A stretch of 64,000 nt of DNA from Reinekea marina. GTDB lineage: Bacteria > Pseudomonadota > Gammaproteobacteria > Pseudomonadales > Natronospirillaceae. Shown here piece after piece: positions 34,745 to 43,172 of the stretch. How positions within the stretch are numbered: the first letter of the stretch is position 1; each line of letters opens with the position of its first letter. Location of the stretch: contig NZ_JAUFQI010000001.1 of the NCBI RefSeq assembly GCF_030409715.1, positions 851,001 to 915,000 of the forward strand. Direction: 5' to 3'. Made by a program: the position numbers and the translations under genes. The notes beneath the pieces are model-generated. The model was given only the letters and a program-made list of their open reading frames with translations. It was not told where the DNA came from and searched no databases.

Positions 34745-37700
34745 TATAGCTCCTCACTTGTTGTAGGTTCGGCGGATTCTAGGTTCATACTGGTGATTTT
34801 AATGAGCTCACTATAAACATCATTTAGCTGTTGTTCGGTATCTTGGAAGTTAGGACATTCTTTCCAAAAGTGCGCAATGTAAGGGTCAAAGGCAAATCCT
34901 TGATCGTTGAAACTATGTTGCCAGCTGTCTTTGTAACTCTTTTCATTGAATTTATCACGGCACAGCATTAGCGCTAGATCGGCGTTGATAAACAAAGCTT
35001 GTTGTTGCCCTAGCTTAATGAATTCAAATAAAGCAGCTAACAGCGCTTTAGGAGGGTTTGGCAGTGCCGCGCATTCTATGACTTCATAGGTTTCTTTCGG
35101 TCCGCGGTAAACGCCGGTGCTGGTAGTGGGCGTTATGCAATTGGCGAGTAAGTGATGTAGCCACAATGTTGCAATATCTTTGCCTTTGCAGTTAGCTAAG
35201 CGCCAAAACAACAGTTGTTTATCTTCAGTTATAGGTAAACTCGCGCTTACCGTGATATTGCCTAATTCCATTGTGATAAAAGTTTCTTCAACGGTATGGG
35301 CTTTTAAATTTTGAAGCCGCTGTGCAAACGTAATTGCCTGCGCTTGCCAGTGCTCAATTTCTTGAGGCACTAAGGAGTGAGTAGGCAATTCACTCGACGC
35401 CAGTTTAACTTGATAAATGCTTGGTGATTCGTCGTCACTGCCTTTTATCGCTTTCGCAATGGTGTGTGCTTGTATCGAATATCGATCGAGGTGCGTTAAA
35501 CTAAACGGCTCATTATCTTCTAAGGCATCATTGTTGTATTGCTGCAAATATAACCCTAAGCGTTGTTCACAGAAATACTTCGCTGGATGCGTGAAAAACC
35601 GGATCCATTCGCTTAGCTCCCATTCCTTTTTAAGATCGGCTTCAGGCAGTGGCGTATTGTCGTTGTGACTTTGAGATTGGTTGACGAGTGCAATCCAATT
35701 AGGATCGAACGATGCGAACCTGCCTTGGTAGTTGCGCCAGTGATAGGGCTGTAAGGGTAATTGGTGAATGTTTGAAGGTTGAAATTCATAACCTTTTTGC
35801 AGGTAGTCAAGTAACTCATCAAGCACTAGTGATGGCGGTAAAGGCTCGTTCTTATTGATATCAAACCCTTGATAACTTAAATAAAGCGATTGCCGTGCAG
35901 ATAATAGGGCTTCTAAAAATAAATAACGATCGTCGCCTCGTCTTGAGCGATCGCCCAGCCGCGGTGGCGTTTGTGCCATGAGATCGAACCCCATTGGCGG
36001 ACGCGTTCTTGGAAATTCTCCATCGTTTAAACCGAGTATCGCCACTACTTTAAAAGGAATTGAGCGCATGGGCACCATTGAACAAACGGTGATTTGCCCG
36101 GTCATAAATTGGCTGCCTGTTTGTTCTGCACTTGCGAAGGCGTTCTCTAGCACATTGCGTACGACACTTAATGGAATGAGCTCTTGGTCAAGATTAGCTT
36201 TGTTGGCAAACTCGGTAAAATCGTTGACGGCGCTGAGTATGTAGTAGTTACTGCGCGCGAAAGCATCATCACTGGAGAGTAATGCAATTTGAAGTTGCTC
36301 AAGTAAATAGTGTTGCCATTGAGAAGGGGTTCTGGCCTTTACGAGCTCGCTACGGGCGCTTTGCAGTTGCTCAATTATATGAACTAATCTCCCCAGCAGT
36401 AAGGCTTGCTCACCTTCGACATGAGGGAGCAAAACTGTGTCATTTACGTAGGTTATTTCATCGGCGTAAGCAAAACCTAGCAGCAGTCTGTCTAAACCTT
36501 GCTTCCAGGTAAAATGGTCAGTTTGGTCTCCGTTGACCCACTGCTCTTTATGCTCAGCATTAAGTCCCCAATGAATGTGCGCGTGCTCTAACCACTGTTG
36601 AATAATGGTGATATCGTTTGGGTTGAGCTCAAATTTATCGGCGATTGCGGGCACCCTTAACCAGCTCATCAGCTGATTAACTTCAAAGCGGGCATCGGGC
36701 AGCTGTAAAAGCTGCAAAAAGGCCGCGACGGTAGGGTCGGCATCTTTTAAATTTCGGTCGGCGATTGAGCAAGGTAGCGGAGGCACGGAGTCATCTAAAT
36801 GAGCAAAGCTACGAGCAAATACGGCCTGAACAAAAGGTGCATAGTCTTCCACGTTGGGGCACATGACTAACACATCTTTTGGGGTAAGCTCCGGATCATT
36901 GTTAAACTGATGTAATAGCCAATCGTGTAATCCTTGCACCTCACGCAGTGCGCTGTGGCCGCTGGCAATGGTAATGCTGTCATCAACACATTCAGGCTTA
37001 GGCGCATTCCGTGCGTCTTCTAATGTTAAGATATCTCGCTGTAAATGGCCGAGAAAATTTTCGCAGGTGGGTTCACTAAAGGCAGGTACATCGATTTGTG
37101 CTTTTTCTGACAGCATGCGGACAAAGGTTTGGCCTTGGCGACCCAAGCTCGACAGCAATGGGTTGCCCACTTCACTATGTTGAGGTGCTTCAGTAGTCGA
37201 TTCAGTATTAATCCATTTAGCACGTGCCTTAGCTTGTTGTTTTTCAGATACCAGTCCATCCCAGTAATCGTCGCTTGGGTTTAAATAGAGTAGGTGAATA
37301 TCGACCTTGGCTTTGTCGGCGATGTCGGTTAAAAACTCTAACCAAATTGGCGCGAGCGCATTAATGCCAAACAAGTAAAAGTGGCTGGGCAGTGACCCTA
37401 CGGGTTGCTCTATTTTTGCACTGGCGGCTTTCATGAGTCTCAATGGGTGATTGGGGTTTTGCGCAACAAGCTGCTGCCAAAGATACGCTTGCCAGTGGGG
37501 AGTTTCACCTGCTTCCCATTGCTCTATCCAATCGGGGCGGAACATTAGGTACTGTTCGAATACATCGGCTATCTGTTCGCTGAGCTGAAAGCGGCGATTG
37601 TCTTGTGCACTGAAGTGTTGTTTTTGCCAGTATCGAGTAGGCTCGCTCATCATGGGCTCATTGATGGTGAGGTCGCTGCCGAGTAATTTATAAATGCGCC

Positions 37701-37986
37701 AAGCTAAAATTTCACGGCTATATACGGAGCGGTCAGGTACCACATCTGGCCCGAGAATAGTTCGTATTAAATCCCAAAAATATCTAACGGGCAGTGGGTA
37801 TTCGGCATTCATACACAGTTGTCGCTCGGGCAAGTTGGCGAGTGACATGCTTAACCAATGTTGCATACCAGGGTGCTGCACTAAAATGGTATCGGGTTGC
37901 AAGGTGTGTTCATGAGGTACTTTCAATAGCTGATCGAGCACCAACACAAGGTTTTCGAGCTTATTGGAAGGATAGGTATAAAGCAT
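34744..37986 (-). CDS. recC: Exodeoxyribonuclease V gamma subunit RecC
   Basis: 1080 residues from ATG 37984-37986 (MLYTYPSNKLENLVLVLD), which matches where RecC proteins usually begin. The frame extends to 38046, but the extra residues run into repeat copy 1 and look unreal. Landmarks: LVQHPGMQHWLSMSLA, REVQGLHDWLLHQF, and FKVVAILGLNDGEFPR (inactive helicase motif region). RecC recognises Chi and holds RecB and RecD together. First gene of recC-recB-recD; the ptrA gene that separates recC and recB in E. coli is absent here. GGGTG precedes the ATG by 6 bases. Confidence 0.95.
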   Translation of the reverse strand: MLYTYPSNKLENLVLVLDQLLKVPHEHTLQPDTILVQHPGMQHWLSMSLANLPERQLCMNAEYPLPVRYFWDLIRTILGPDVVPDRSVYSREILAWRIYKLLGSDLTINEPMMSEPTRYWQKQHFSAQDNRRFQLSEQIADVFEQYLMFRPDWIEQWEAGETPHWQAYLWQQLVAQNPNHPLRLMKAASAKIEQPVGSLPSHFYLFGINALAPIWLEFLTDIADKAKVDIHLLYLNPSDDYWDGLVSEKQQAKARAKWINTESTTEAPQHSEVGNPLLSSLGRQGQTFVRMLSEKAQIDVPAFSEPTCENFLGHLQRDILTLEDARNAPKPECVDDSITIASGHSALREVQGLHDWLLHQFNNDPELTPKDVLVMCPNVEDYAPFVQAVFARSFAHLDDSVPPLPCSIADRNLKDADPTVAAFLQLLQLPDARFEVNQLMSWLRVPAIADKFELNPNDITIIQQWLEHAHIHWGLNAEHKEQWVNGDQTDHFTWKQGLDRLLLGFAYADEITYVNDTVLLPHVEGEQALLLGRLVHIIEQLQSARSELVKARTPSQWQHYLLEQLQIALLSSDDAFARSNYYILSAVNDFTEFANKANLDQELIPLSVVRNVLENAFASAEQTGSQFMTGQITVCSMVPMRSIPFKVVAILGLNDGEFPRTRPPMGFDLMAQTPPRLGDRSRRGDDRYLFLEALLSARQSLYLSYQGFDINKNEPLPPSLVLDELLDYLQKGYEFQPSNIHQLPLQPYHWRNYQGRFASFDPNWIALVNQSQSHNDNTPLPEADLKKEWELSEWIRFFTHPAKYFCEQRLGLYLQQYNNDALEDNEPFSLTHLDRYSIQAHTIAKAIKGSDDESPSIYQVKLASSELPTHSLVPQEIEHWQAQAITFAQRLQNLKAHTVEETFITMELGNITVSASLPITEDKQLLFWRLANCKGKDIATLWLHHLLANCITPTTSTGVYRGPKETYEVIECAALPNPPKALLAALFEFIKLGQQQALFINADLALMLCRDKFNEKSYKDSWQHSFNDQGFAFDPYIAHFWKECPNFQDTEQQLNDVYSELIKITSMNLESAEPTTSEEL

Positions 37987-38040
37987 TTTGACACCCGCAA
38001 CGTAAAACCAAAAGTGTACCATACGAGCAGAGCGTGTCAC

Positions 38041-38257
38041 CGCCACAAAAGCGAGCCCACCTCCAAACTAAAAAAGTAGGAGCGTTCGAAGCAAAGCGAA
38101 GACGCGAATGTTTTAAGGTTTTACCCGCAGCCCAAAACACGCAGCCCGCATTCAACTATCGCTTCCGCAACGATTCATCCTTGAGCGGTCGCTGTTCGTG
38201 CATCCATGCACCGCTAAACTTCGCCTTCCTGGCTCAGATTCCCACTCAATGATAAAT
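38041..38257. repeat. Long direct repeat, copy 1 (217 bp)
   Basis: Starts CGCCACAAAAGCGAGCCC and ends ..CAATGATAAAT. Internal landmarks are an imperfect hairpin around GCGTTC..GAAGACGC, a heptad GCAGCCC region, and the palindrome GTGCAT-CC-ATGCAC next to AGCGGT/ACCGCT. It has one GCAGCCC heptad fewer than copy 2. Confidence 0.9.
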
Positions 38258-38480
38258 CGCCACGAAAACGAGCGCACCACCAAACCAAAAAGTAGGATCG
38301 TTCAAAGCAAAGCGAAGACGCGAATGTTTTAAGGTTTTACCCGCAGCCCAAAACACGCAGCCCGCAGCCCGCATTCATCTATCGCTTCCGCAACGATTCA
38401 TCCTTGAGCGGTCGCTGTTCGTGCATCCATGCACCGCTAAACTTCGCCTTCCTGGCTCAGATTCCCACTCAATGATAAAT
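38258..38480. repeat. Long direct repeat, copy 2 (223 bp)
   Basis: Head-to-tail with copy 1 and more than 90% identical by eye. It contains the heptad run GCAGCCC, AAAACAC, GCAGCCC, GCAGCCC. Open frames read through it (for example products containing TLKHSRLRFA) but these are chance frames in a repeat. Confidence 0.9.
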
Positions 38481-38593
38481 CGCCACAAAAGCGAGCCCAC
38501 CCCCAAACTAAAAAAGTAGGAGCGTTCAAAGCAAAGCGAAGACGCGAATGTTTTAAGGTTTTACCCGCAGCCAAAAACACGCAGCCCGCAGCC
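38481..38593. repeat. Long direct repeat, copy 3, first half
   Basis: First about 113 bases of the unit, broken immediately after the heptad run ACACGCAGCCCGCAGCC. The missing second half appears at 39205-39333, so a unit has been split by the small-gene module at 38594-39204. Confidence 0.85.
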
Positions 38594-38661
38594 TTTTATT
38601 TTCTAAAAATAACCCTTCGTTTTTTGTTGCCAAATAATCTCAACTTGTTATTCTAAACATC

Positions 38662-38682
38662 GTTAGCTATTGCTAACTTTTT
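38662..38682 (+). terminator. Terminator-like hairpin upstream of small-gene module
   Basis: Perfect GTTAGC-TATT-GCTAAC stem-loop followed by T5. It lies 34 bases before the first small gene, so it may be an attenuator or shield the module from read-through. Confidence 0.55.
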
Positions 38683-38716
38683 AACCAAACTTGTTTCGCG
38701 TTTATGGAGCGTCCAC

Positions 38717-38821
38717 ATGAAAAATATGCATCGGAATTTTAATGCATTGTGGCTGACCACTGAAAATGGTCAGGGCTCTGTATCGACTGAAAATAATTCA
38801 GCGAATACGCGATTCATTTAG
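38717..38821 (+). CDS. Possible 34-residue peptide (leader?)
   Basis: ATG at 38717 is preceded by TATGGAGCG (GGAG, 7-base spacing) and the frame runs 34 codons to TAG. It begins MKNMHRNFNALWLTT and is polar with many Asn. No family recognised. Two perfect hairpins (38753-38773 and 38787-38801) lie inside it, so it may be a regulatory leader peptide rather than a protein with its own job. Confidence 0.4.
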   Translation: MKNMHRNFNALWLTTENGQGSVSTENNSANTRFI

Positions 38822-38860
38822 CTGCCACGCTAAACCGAACCGCGAATAAAAGCGGTTTGG
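38753..38860 (+). other. Three successive hairpins in the small-gene module
   Basis: CTGACCA/TGGTCAG (38753-38773, 7-base loop GAAAA-type), CTGAA/TTCAG (38787-38801) and CCGAACCGC/GCGGTTTGG (38835-38860, one G-U). All precede the 66-residue gene and suggest a structured 5' leader or small RNA. Confidence 0.45.
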
Positions 38861-38943
38861 TGTCTAAGTTTTCCTACAAAACATTCGAAATACAAATCAC
38901 TTTTATTTAGCGGTTCATTATTAATCTCAATTGGAGAAATAAA

Positions 38944-39144
38944 ATGAACTTACTATTAGCTTTTGCACGAATAAAAGGTGTTTTCAATATTGTTCAACGC
39001 CCTCAAAAAAACATAGGCGATTTTAATGCGCATATGAGAAAAGATTTGGGGCTTTGCAATGTTCATCAAGAAACACAATCTCAAACCAATGCAACTACCC
39101 ATTTGGAACTAGTTGGACACGGCATTCTTACGAGAGGACCCTAA
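38944..39144 (+). CDS. Small 66-residue protein, DUF1127-like pattern
   Basis: 66 residues from ATG 38944 with a GGAGA site 7-8 bases upstream, and closely followed by a strong terminator, so it is probably a real gene. The central stretch DFNAHMRKDLGLCNVHQE resembles the (R/K)DIGL core of DUF1127/YjiS-type small basic proteins; the N-terminal MNLLLAFARIKGVFNIV is amphipathic. The resemblance is by eye and short. It sits inside a split copy of the long repeat, so it may have arrived with it. Confidence 0.55.
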   Translation: MNLLLAFARIKGVFNIVQRPQKNIGDFNAHMRKDLGLCNVHQETQSQTNATTHLELVGHGILTRGP

Positions 39145-39158
39145 GTCATAATAAATAT

Positions 39159-39197
39159 AAGGTGGCCGCCACAAAAAAAAGGCCGCCACCTTTTTTA
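39159..39197 (+). terminator. Rho-independent terminator of small-gene module
   Basis: AAGGTGGC / GCCACCTT stem (8 bp perfect) with an A-rich loop followed by T6, 15 bases after the small-gene stop. Confidence 0.9.
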
Positions 39198-39204
39198 AAG
39201 GTTT

Positions 39205-39333
39205 AACACGCAGCCCGCAGCTCGCATTCATCTATCGCTTCCGCAACGATTCATCGTTGAGCGGTCGCTGTTCGTGCATCCATGCACCGATAAACTTCGC
39301 CTTTCTGGCTCAGGTTCCCAATTAATGATGAAT
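39205..39333. repeat. Long direct repeat, second half of the split copy
   Basis: Begins AACACGCAGCCCGCAGC, the same 17 bases that end the first half at 38576-38592, and continues with the second half of the unit (GCATTCATCTATCGCTTCCG..). Slightly diverged from copies 1 and 2. Confidence 0.85.
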
Positions 39334-39445
39334 CGCCACAAAAGCGAGCCCACCCCCAAACTAAAAAAGTAGGAGCGTTCAAAGCAAAGCGAAGACGCGA
39401 ATGTTTTAAGGTTTTACCCGCAGCCCCAAACCCGCAGCCCGCAGC
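39334..39445. repeat. Long direct repeat, copy 4, first half only
   Basis: Follows the previous half directly and again stops at the heptad run (..CCCGCAGCCCGCAGC), the same breakpoint as copy 3. No second half follows. Confidence 0.85.
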
Positions 39446-39508
39446 AATCTTTACCCCCAAACACCGTCCCTCCATTGCATTCCAAAAACTCAACCACCTA
39501 CAATCTTG

Positions 39509-39576
39509 GCTTGCAGCTTGCAGCTTGCAGCTTGCAGCTTGCAGCTTGCAGCTTGCAGCTTGCAGCTTGCAGCTTG
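39509..39576. repeat. Heptanucleotide tandem array (GCTTGCA)9.7
   Basis: Nine perfect units of GCTTGCA plus GCTTG. On phase shift the unit is GCAGCTT, differing by two transitions from the GCAGCCC heptad in the long repeats. It lies 162 bases upstream of the amylase ATG and could vary in length by slippage. Confidence 0.97.
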
Positions 39577-39737
39577 AAACTCGCATTTTCCACTACCCCC
39601 CCTTTTCAACCCTCGCTCAACCATCGGTTTGTTTAGGGGTTCTTTATACTGTTTTGGCTGGGCTAGGTTGAATCGAAGAAACGCTGTCTCGCATTGAAGC
39701 CATGCTCCACTAATAAAAATAACGATGGAGTGACAAT

Positions 39738-42700
39738 ATGAAATTATCTTTCCGCAGGCTGGCATTGGTTTGTTCGATGTCGGTCACCTTGGCCTTTACG
39801 GGCTGTTTTCCTGAGGACCATTACTTAGATCGTGATGTCCGTGACGATGTCTTTTATTTTGTGATGCCTGATCGCTTTGAAAATGGTGATTTAAGTAACG
39901 ATTTAGGCGGCCTGAGTGGCGATAAAATGATCCATGGCTTTGATCTGTTTGATAAAGGTATGTATCACGGTGGTGATATGGCGGGGCTTGAGGCGCGCCT
40001 CGATTACCTTAAAGATTTAGGCATAACGGCCATTTGGATGACGCCAATTCTTAAAAACCAAGCTATGCAGGGCGATAGTGCGGCTTATCATGGCTATTGG
40101 ACGCTTGATTTCACTCAAATTGATCCACACTTGGGCTCTAACGAAGATCTTCAGTCGCTCATCGATGCGGCACACGATCGTAATATGAAGGTGTTTTTTG
40201 ACATCATTACCAACCATACGGCCGATGTTATTAAGTACGAAGAATGTCATAACCCGGATGGTACTAGTAATGGTGAACCCTGCAGTTACGTGTCACTTGA
40301 AGAAAAGGCGGCAGGCAATGGCTTAACGCCGTTTATTCCTGCGGGAATGGAAGATGCTAAAGTTCCTGCCTGGTTAAATGACCCGAAGTACTATAACAAC
40401 CAAGGTGATTCTACTTTCTCGGGTGAGAACTCAGAGTATGGTGATTTCAGCGGTTTGGATGATATTGATACGCGTCAGCCAGAAGTAGTGGCGGGTATGA
40501 TCGATATTTTCAAAAACATTGTTTCAGATTTTAAGCCGGACGGCTTTCGCATTGATACCGTTAAACACGTGAATCTTGAATTTTGGCAGGAATTTTCACC
40601 CGCAATTTTAGAGCATGCTCACAGTGAAGGGATTCCTAACTTCTTTATGTTTGGCGAAGTTTATGATGGCAACCCACAGTACTTAAGTACGTTTACGACG
40701 GTCGGTAAATTGCAATCGGTGTTGGATTTCGGCATTCAAGGTGCGGCCAGTTCTGTGTTTGCAGGTAATGGTGGCTCTCAAGCGCTTGCTGATTTATTTG
40801 CGCAAGACGATGTGTACACCGATGCCGATTCTGATGCGTCGCTTTTGATGAATTTTGGTGGCAATCACGATATGGGTCGCATTGGTATGTTTATTCAAAA
40901 CAGCCAGCCTAATGCCAGCGAGGAAGAAAAGTTAGCTCGAGCTAAGTTATTTAATGCATTTATGTTTTTCGCGCGCGGTATTCCAGTGATTTACTATGGC
41001 GATGAACAAGGCTTTACCGGTGATGGTGGCGATAAAGATGCTCGGGAAGATATGTTCCCTTCTAGTGTTGCTTCTTACAATGACAATAATCTAATTGGTA
41101 CTTCGGCCAGCGTGGCGGATGATAACTTCGACCCGTCTCATCCACTCTACGAATCAATCGCAAGTTATGCGGATATCTATAAGCAACATGACGGCCTGCG
41201 CTATGGCTCACATGTCAATCGCTATGCTGAAAGCGATGGCGGCTTGTATGCATTTTCTAGAATTGACGATCGAAGCAGAGAATACTTGGTTATTTTTAAC
41301 GCGAGCAATACAGATCGCCTGCTTACACTTCAGGCCAGTGCTGCTAAGTATTTTCCAGTGGTCGGATCTGAGAAGTTAAAACGAGATAAAGCCGGAAACA
41401 TTGAAGTTCATATAGGTGCGTTCGATTTCGCCATATACAAAGCCAATCAGGCTGCAAAAACATCACCTCGTTCTGAGTTTGACATTGTAGGTGCGGAGCC
41501 TGGTTCTGCAGTGGCTGGACGCGTTGATATTGCCTTAAGTTTGGCGCAGCCACTGTCTGTTCTGCCAACTTATGAAGCGAACTTTGAAGTGTCTTACGAT
41601 CAAGGTCAAACCTTTCATCATTTAGCGACGGACAAAACAGCGCCATACCAACTGATGTGGCCAACGCAAGACCTAGCGGATGGCACTCAAGTGGTGTTGA
41701 AAGCGAGTTTAGATAATGGGCGGGGTAAGGTCACAACCAATGAAATATCTCTAGTCATTGATTCTCGAGTGCCCGAAACGGTAACGGTTGATTATGAAAA
41801 TGGGAATGAACGCAGCCGCTTGTATGTTGCGAATCAACAAGGCACTTTGCAGGGTCCTATTGTTAATTCTGGCAATGGCTTTTCTTTTGCTTGGGATGAA
41901 AGCAGTGACCAAAATTTGCTGTATTTTGTTGATAAGTCGGGAGATCAATTTGAAATTGATGCGCCGATTTTAATTGACCGTGCAACCATTGTCAGATTGT
42001 CCACTGAAAATTCTGAAGGGCAGTTAGATGCGTCTATTTTCGTGAATAACCAAGGCGAGTTAAGTCAGTCCGATAATGATGTGGGTGGTGTTGCTGCTGA
42101 ATTAAAACTGATCAGCGATGCTCCTGCGCCTTACGGCAGCGATCTAAACGTTCGAGGTGGCTTGAATAGCTGGGGAGCCGATGCGATGGCTTATGTGGGT
42201 AACCAAACCTATAAACTAACCCGTTTCGTAGAAAAAGGTGATGTTGAGTTTAAATTTGCCGACAGTAATTGGTCGCCTGTGAATATTGGCGGACCGGTCA
42301 GCCAAAATGGATTATTGCTTGGATCAAACCCTGGTAACCTTGTTCATCACTTTGATGAAGCGACGGCATATAGCTTCTATCTTGTCTCAACTGAGTACCA
42401 AGGCAGCCCAGTTATTTTGCACTTTATCGAAAAGGAGATCGGACCTGTCGGTGAAACCATTTTCATCAAAGGCGATATGAATGGCTGGAGTAACGAAAAC
42501 CCATTTACCTATCTTGGTGGCGATCAATACCAAGCCAGTATGACGCTTGCGCCAGGGCAGTATGGCTTTAAATTGGCGAATGAAAGCTGGTCATGGGAGC
42601 GAGTCATTGCTGATGGTATTGTTGATTTGGATGTGGCTGAACCTGTTCAACCCACGGGAGCTAACATTAGCCTCACGTTAGATCAGCTTGCCGATGTCAC

Positions 42701-43040
42701 CTTCACGTATGTGTTTGATGAGTCTTTGACGGTTACCGCTAAAATTGCTGGCGATTTAGAGCCAAGCTTTTCTGTTTATTTCCAAAAGCCCGCCCATTGG
42801 GGGGAGACTATTAACTTGTACCATTGGAATTCATCGCCAGCACCGGCCACTCAATGGCCAGGCGAGCCTATGATTTCTCTTGGTGATAGCTGGTATCAAT
42901 ACACCTTTGCCGATGGTGTTACTTCGGCCAACCTCATTTTTAATGATGGCTCGGGTAACCAAACGGCAGACTTGATGCGTGAAGCAGAAGGTTGCTATAG
43001 CCTTGATACCGGTTGGGTAGATTCTTGCAATCACCCTTAG
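39738..43040 (+). CDS. Secreted GH13 alpha-amylase with C-terminal starch-binding regions
   Basis: 1100 residues. The N-terminal signal has a possible lipobox (AFTGC, Cys23). The GH13 catalytic barrel (about 35-560) has DVFYFVMPDRFENGD, DIITNHTAD, nucleophile Asp273 in DGFRIDTVKHV, acid/base Glu307 in MFGEVYDG and transition-state Asp378 in NFGGNHDMGR. Bacterial Ig-like stretches follow (about 580-690), then two pullulanase-like binding modules (LNVRGGLNSWGADAMAYVG; IFIKGDMNGWSNENPF) and a CBM25/26-like end (TINLYHWNSSPAPATQWPG, SANLIFNDGSGNQT). It should break down alpha-glucans outside the cell. GGAGTGA lies 6 bases before the ATG, and a terminator follows the stop. No other starch genes are adjacent. 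Confidence 0.93.
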   Translation: MKLSFRRLALVCSMSVTLAFTGCFPEDHYLDRDVRDDVFYFVMPDRFENGDLSNDLGGLSGDKMIHGFDLFDKGMYHGGDMAGLEARLDYLKDLGITAIWMTPILKNQAMQGDSAAYHGYWTLDFTQIDPHLGSNEDLQSLIDAAHDRNMKVFFDIITNHTADVIKYEECHNPDGTSNGEPCSYVSLEEKAAGNGLTPFIPAGMEDAKVPAWLNDPKYYNNQGDSTFSGENSEYGDFSGLDDIDTRQPEVVAGMIDIFKNIVSDFKPDGFRIDTVKHVNLEFWQEFSPAILEHAHSEGIPNFFMFGEVYDGNPQYLSTFTTVGKLQSVLDFGIQGAASSVFAGNGGSQALADLFAQDDVYTDADSDASLLMNFGGNHDMGRIGMFIQNSQPNASEEEKLARAKLFNAFMFFARGIPVIYYGDEQGFTGDGGDKDAREDMFPSSVASYNDNNLIGTSASVADDNFDPSHPLYESIASYADIYKQHDGLRYGSHVNRYAESDGGLYAFSRIDDRSREYLVIFNASNTDRLLTLQASAAKYFPVVGSEKLKRDKAGNIEVHIGAFDFAIYKANQAAKTSPRSEFDIVGAEPGSAVAGRVDIALSLAQPLSVLPTYEANFEVSYDQGQTFHHLATDKTAPYQLMWPTQDLADGTQVVLKASLDNGRGKVTTNEISLVIDSRVPETVTVDYENGNERSRLYVANQQGTLQGPIVNSGNGFSFAWDESSDQNLLYFVDKSGDQFEIDAPILIDRATIVRLSTENSEGQLDASIFVNNQGELSQSDNDVGGVAAELKLISDAPAPYGSDLNVRGGLNSWGADAMAYVGNQTYKLTRFVEKGDVEFKFADSNWSPVNIGGPVSQNGLLLGSNPGNLVHHFDEATAYSFYLVSTEYQGSPVILHFIEKEIGPVGETIFIKGDMNGWSNENPFTYLGGDQYQASMTLAPGQYGFKLANESWSWERVIADGIVDLDVAEPVQPTGANISLTLDQLADVTFTYVFDESLTVTAKIAGDLEPSFSVYFQKPAHWGETINLYHWNSSPAPATQWPGEPMISLGDSWYQYTFADGVTSANLIFNDGSGNQTADLMREAEGCYSLDTGWVDSCNHP

Positions 43041-43076
43041 TTGAATGTTCTAGCGCTGTATGATTTTTGAACGACA

Positions 43077-43098
43077 AGCCCGCTGAGCGGGCTTTTTT
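43077..43098 (+). terminator. Rho-independent terminator of amylase gene
   Basis: AGCCCGC-TGA-GCGGGCT stem-loop followed by T6, 37 bases after the stop. Confidence 0.92.
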
Positions 43099-43172
43099 AT
43101 TGCTGCTCTTATCAAAAATATCAGCTAGAATGATGGGACACTTTAATGAATTAAGTGCTTGTGGATACAAAT

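Noticed and set aside
37987..38046. Twenty extra N-terminal residues of RecC
   Set aside because: They enter repeat copy 1 and RecC proteins start at MLxxYxSN-like sequence, which is at 37986.
38041..39445. Integron attC sites or a CRISPR array
   Set aside because: Units are about 220 bp with no RYYYAAC/GTTRRRY ends, no integrase, no short repeats with unique spacers and no cas genes.
37961..39765. Several open frames across the repeat region (products with TLKHSRLRFA or SCKLQAA repeats)
   Set aside because: They run through the long repeats or the heptad array, have no ribosome site, and the SCKLQAA pattern is only the translated heptad.
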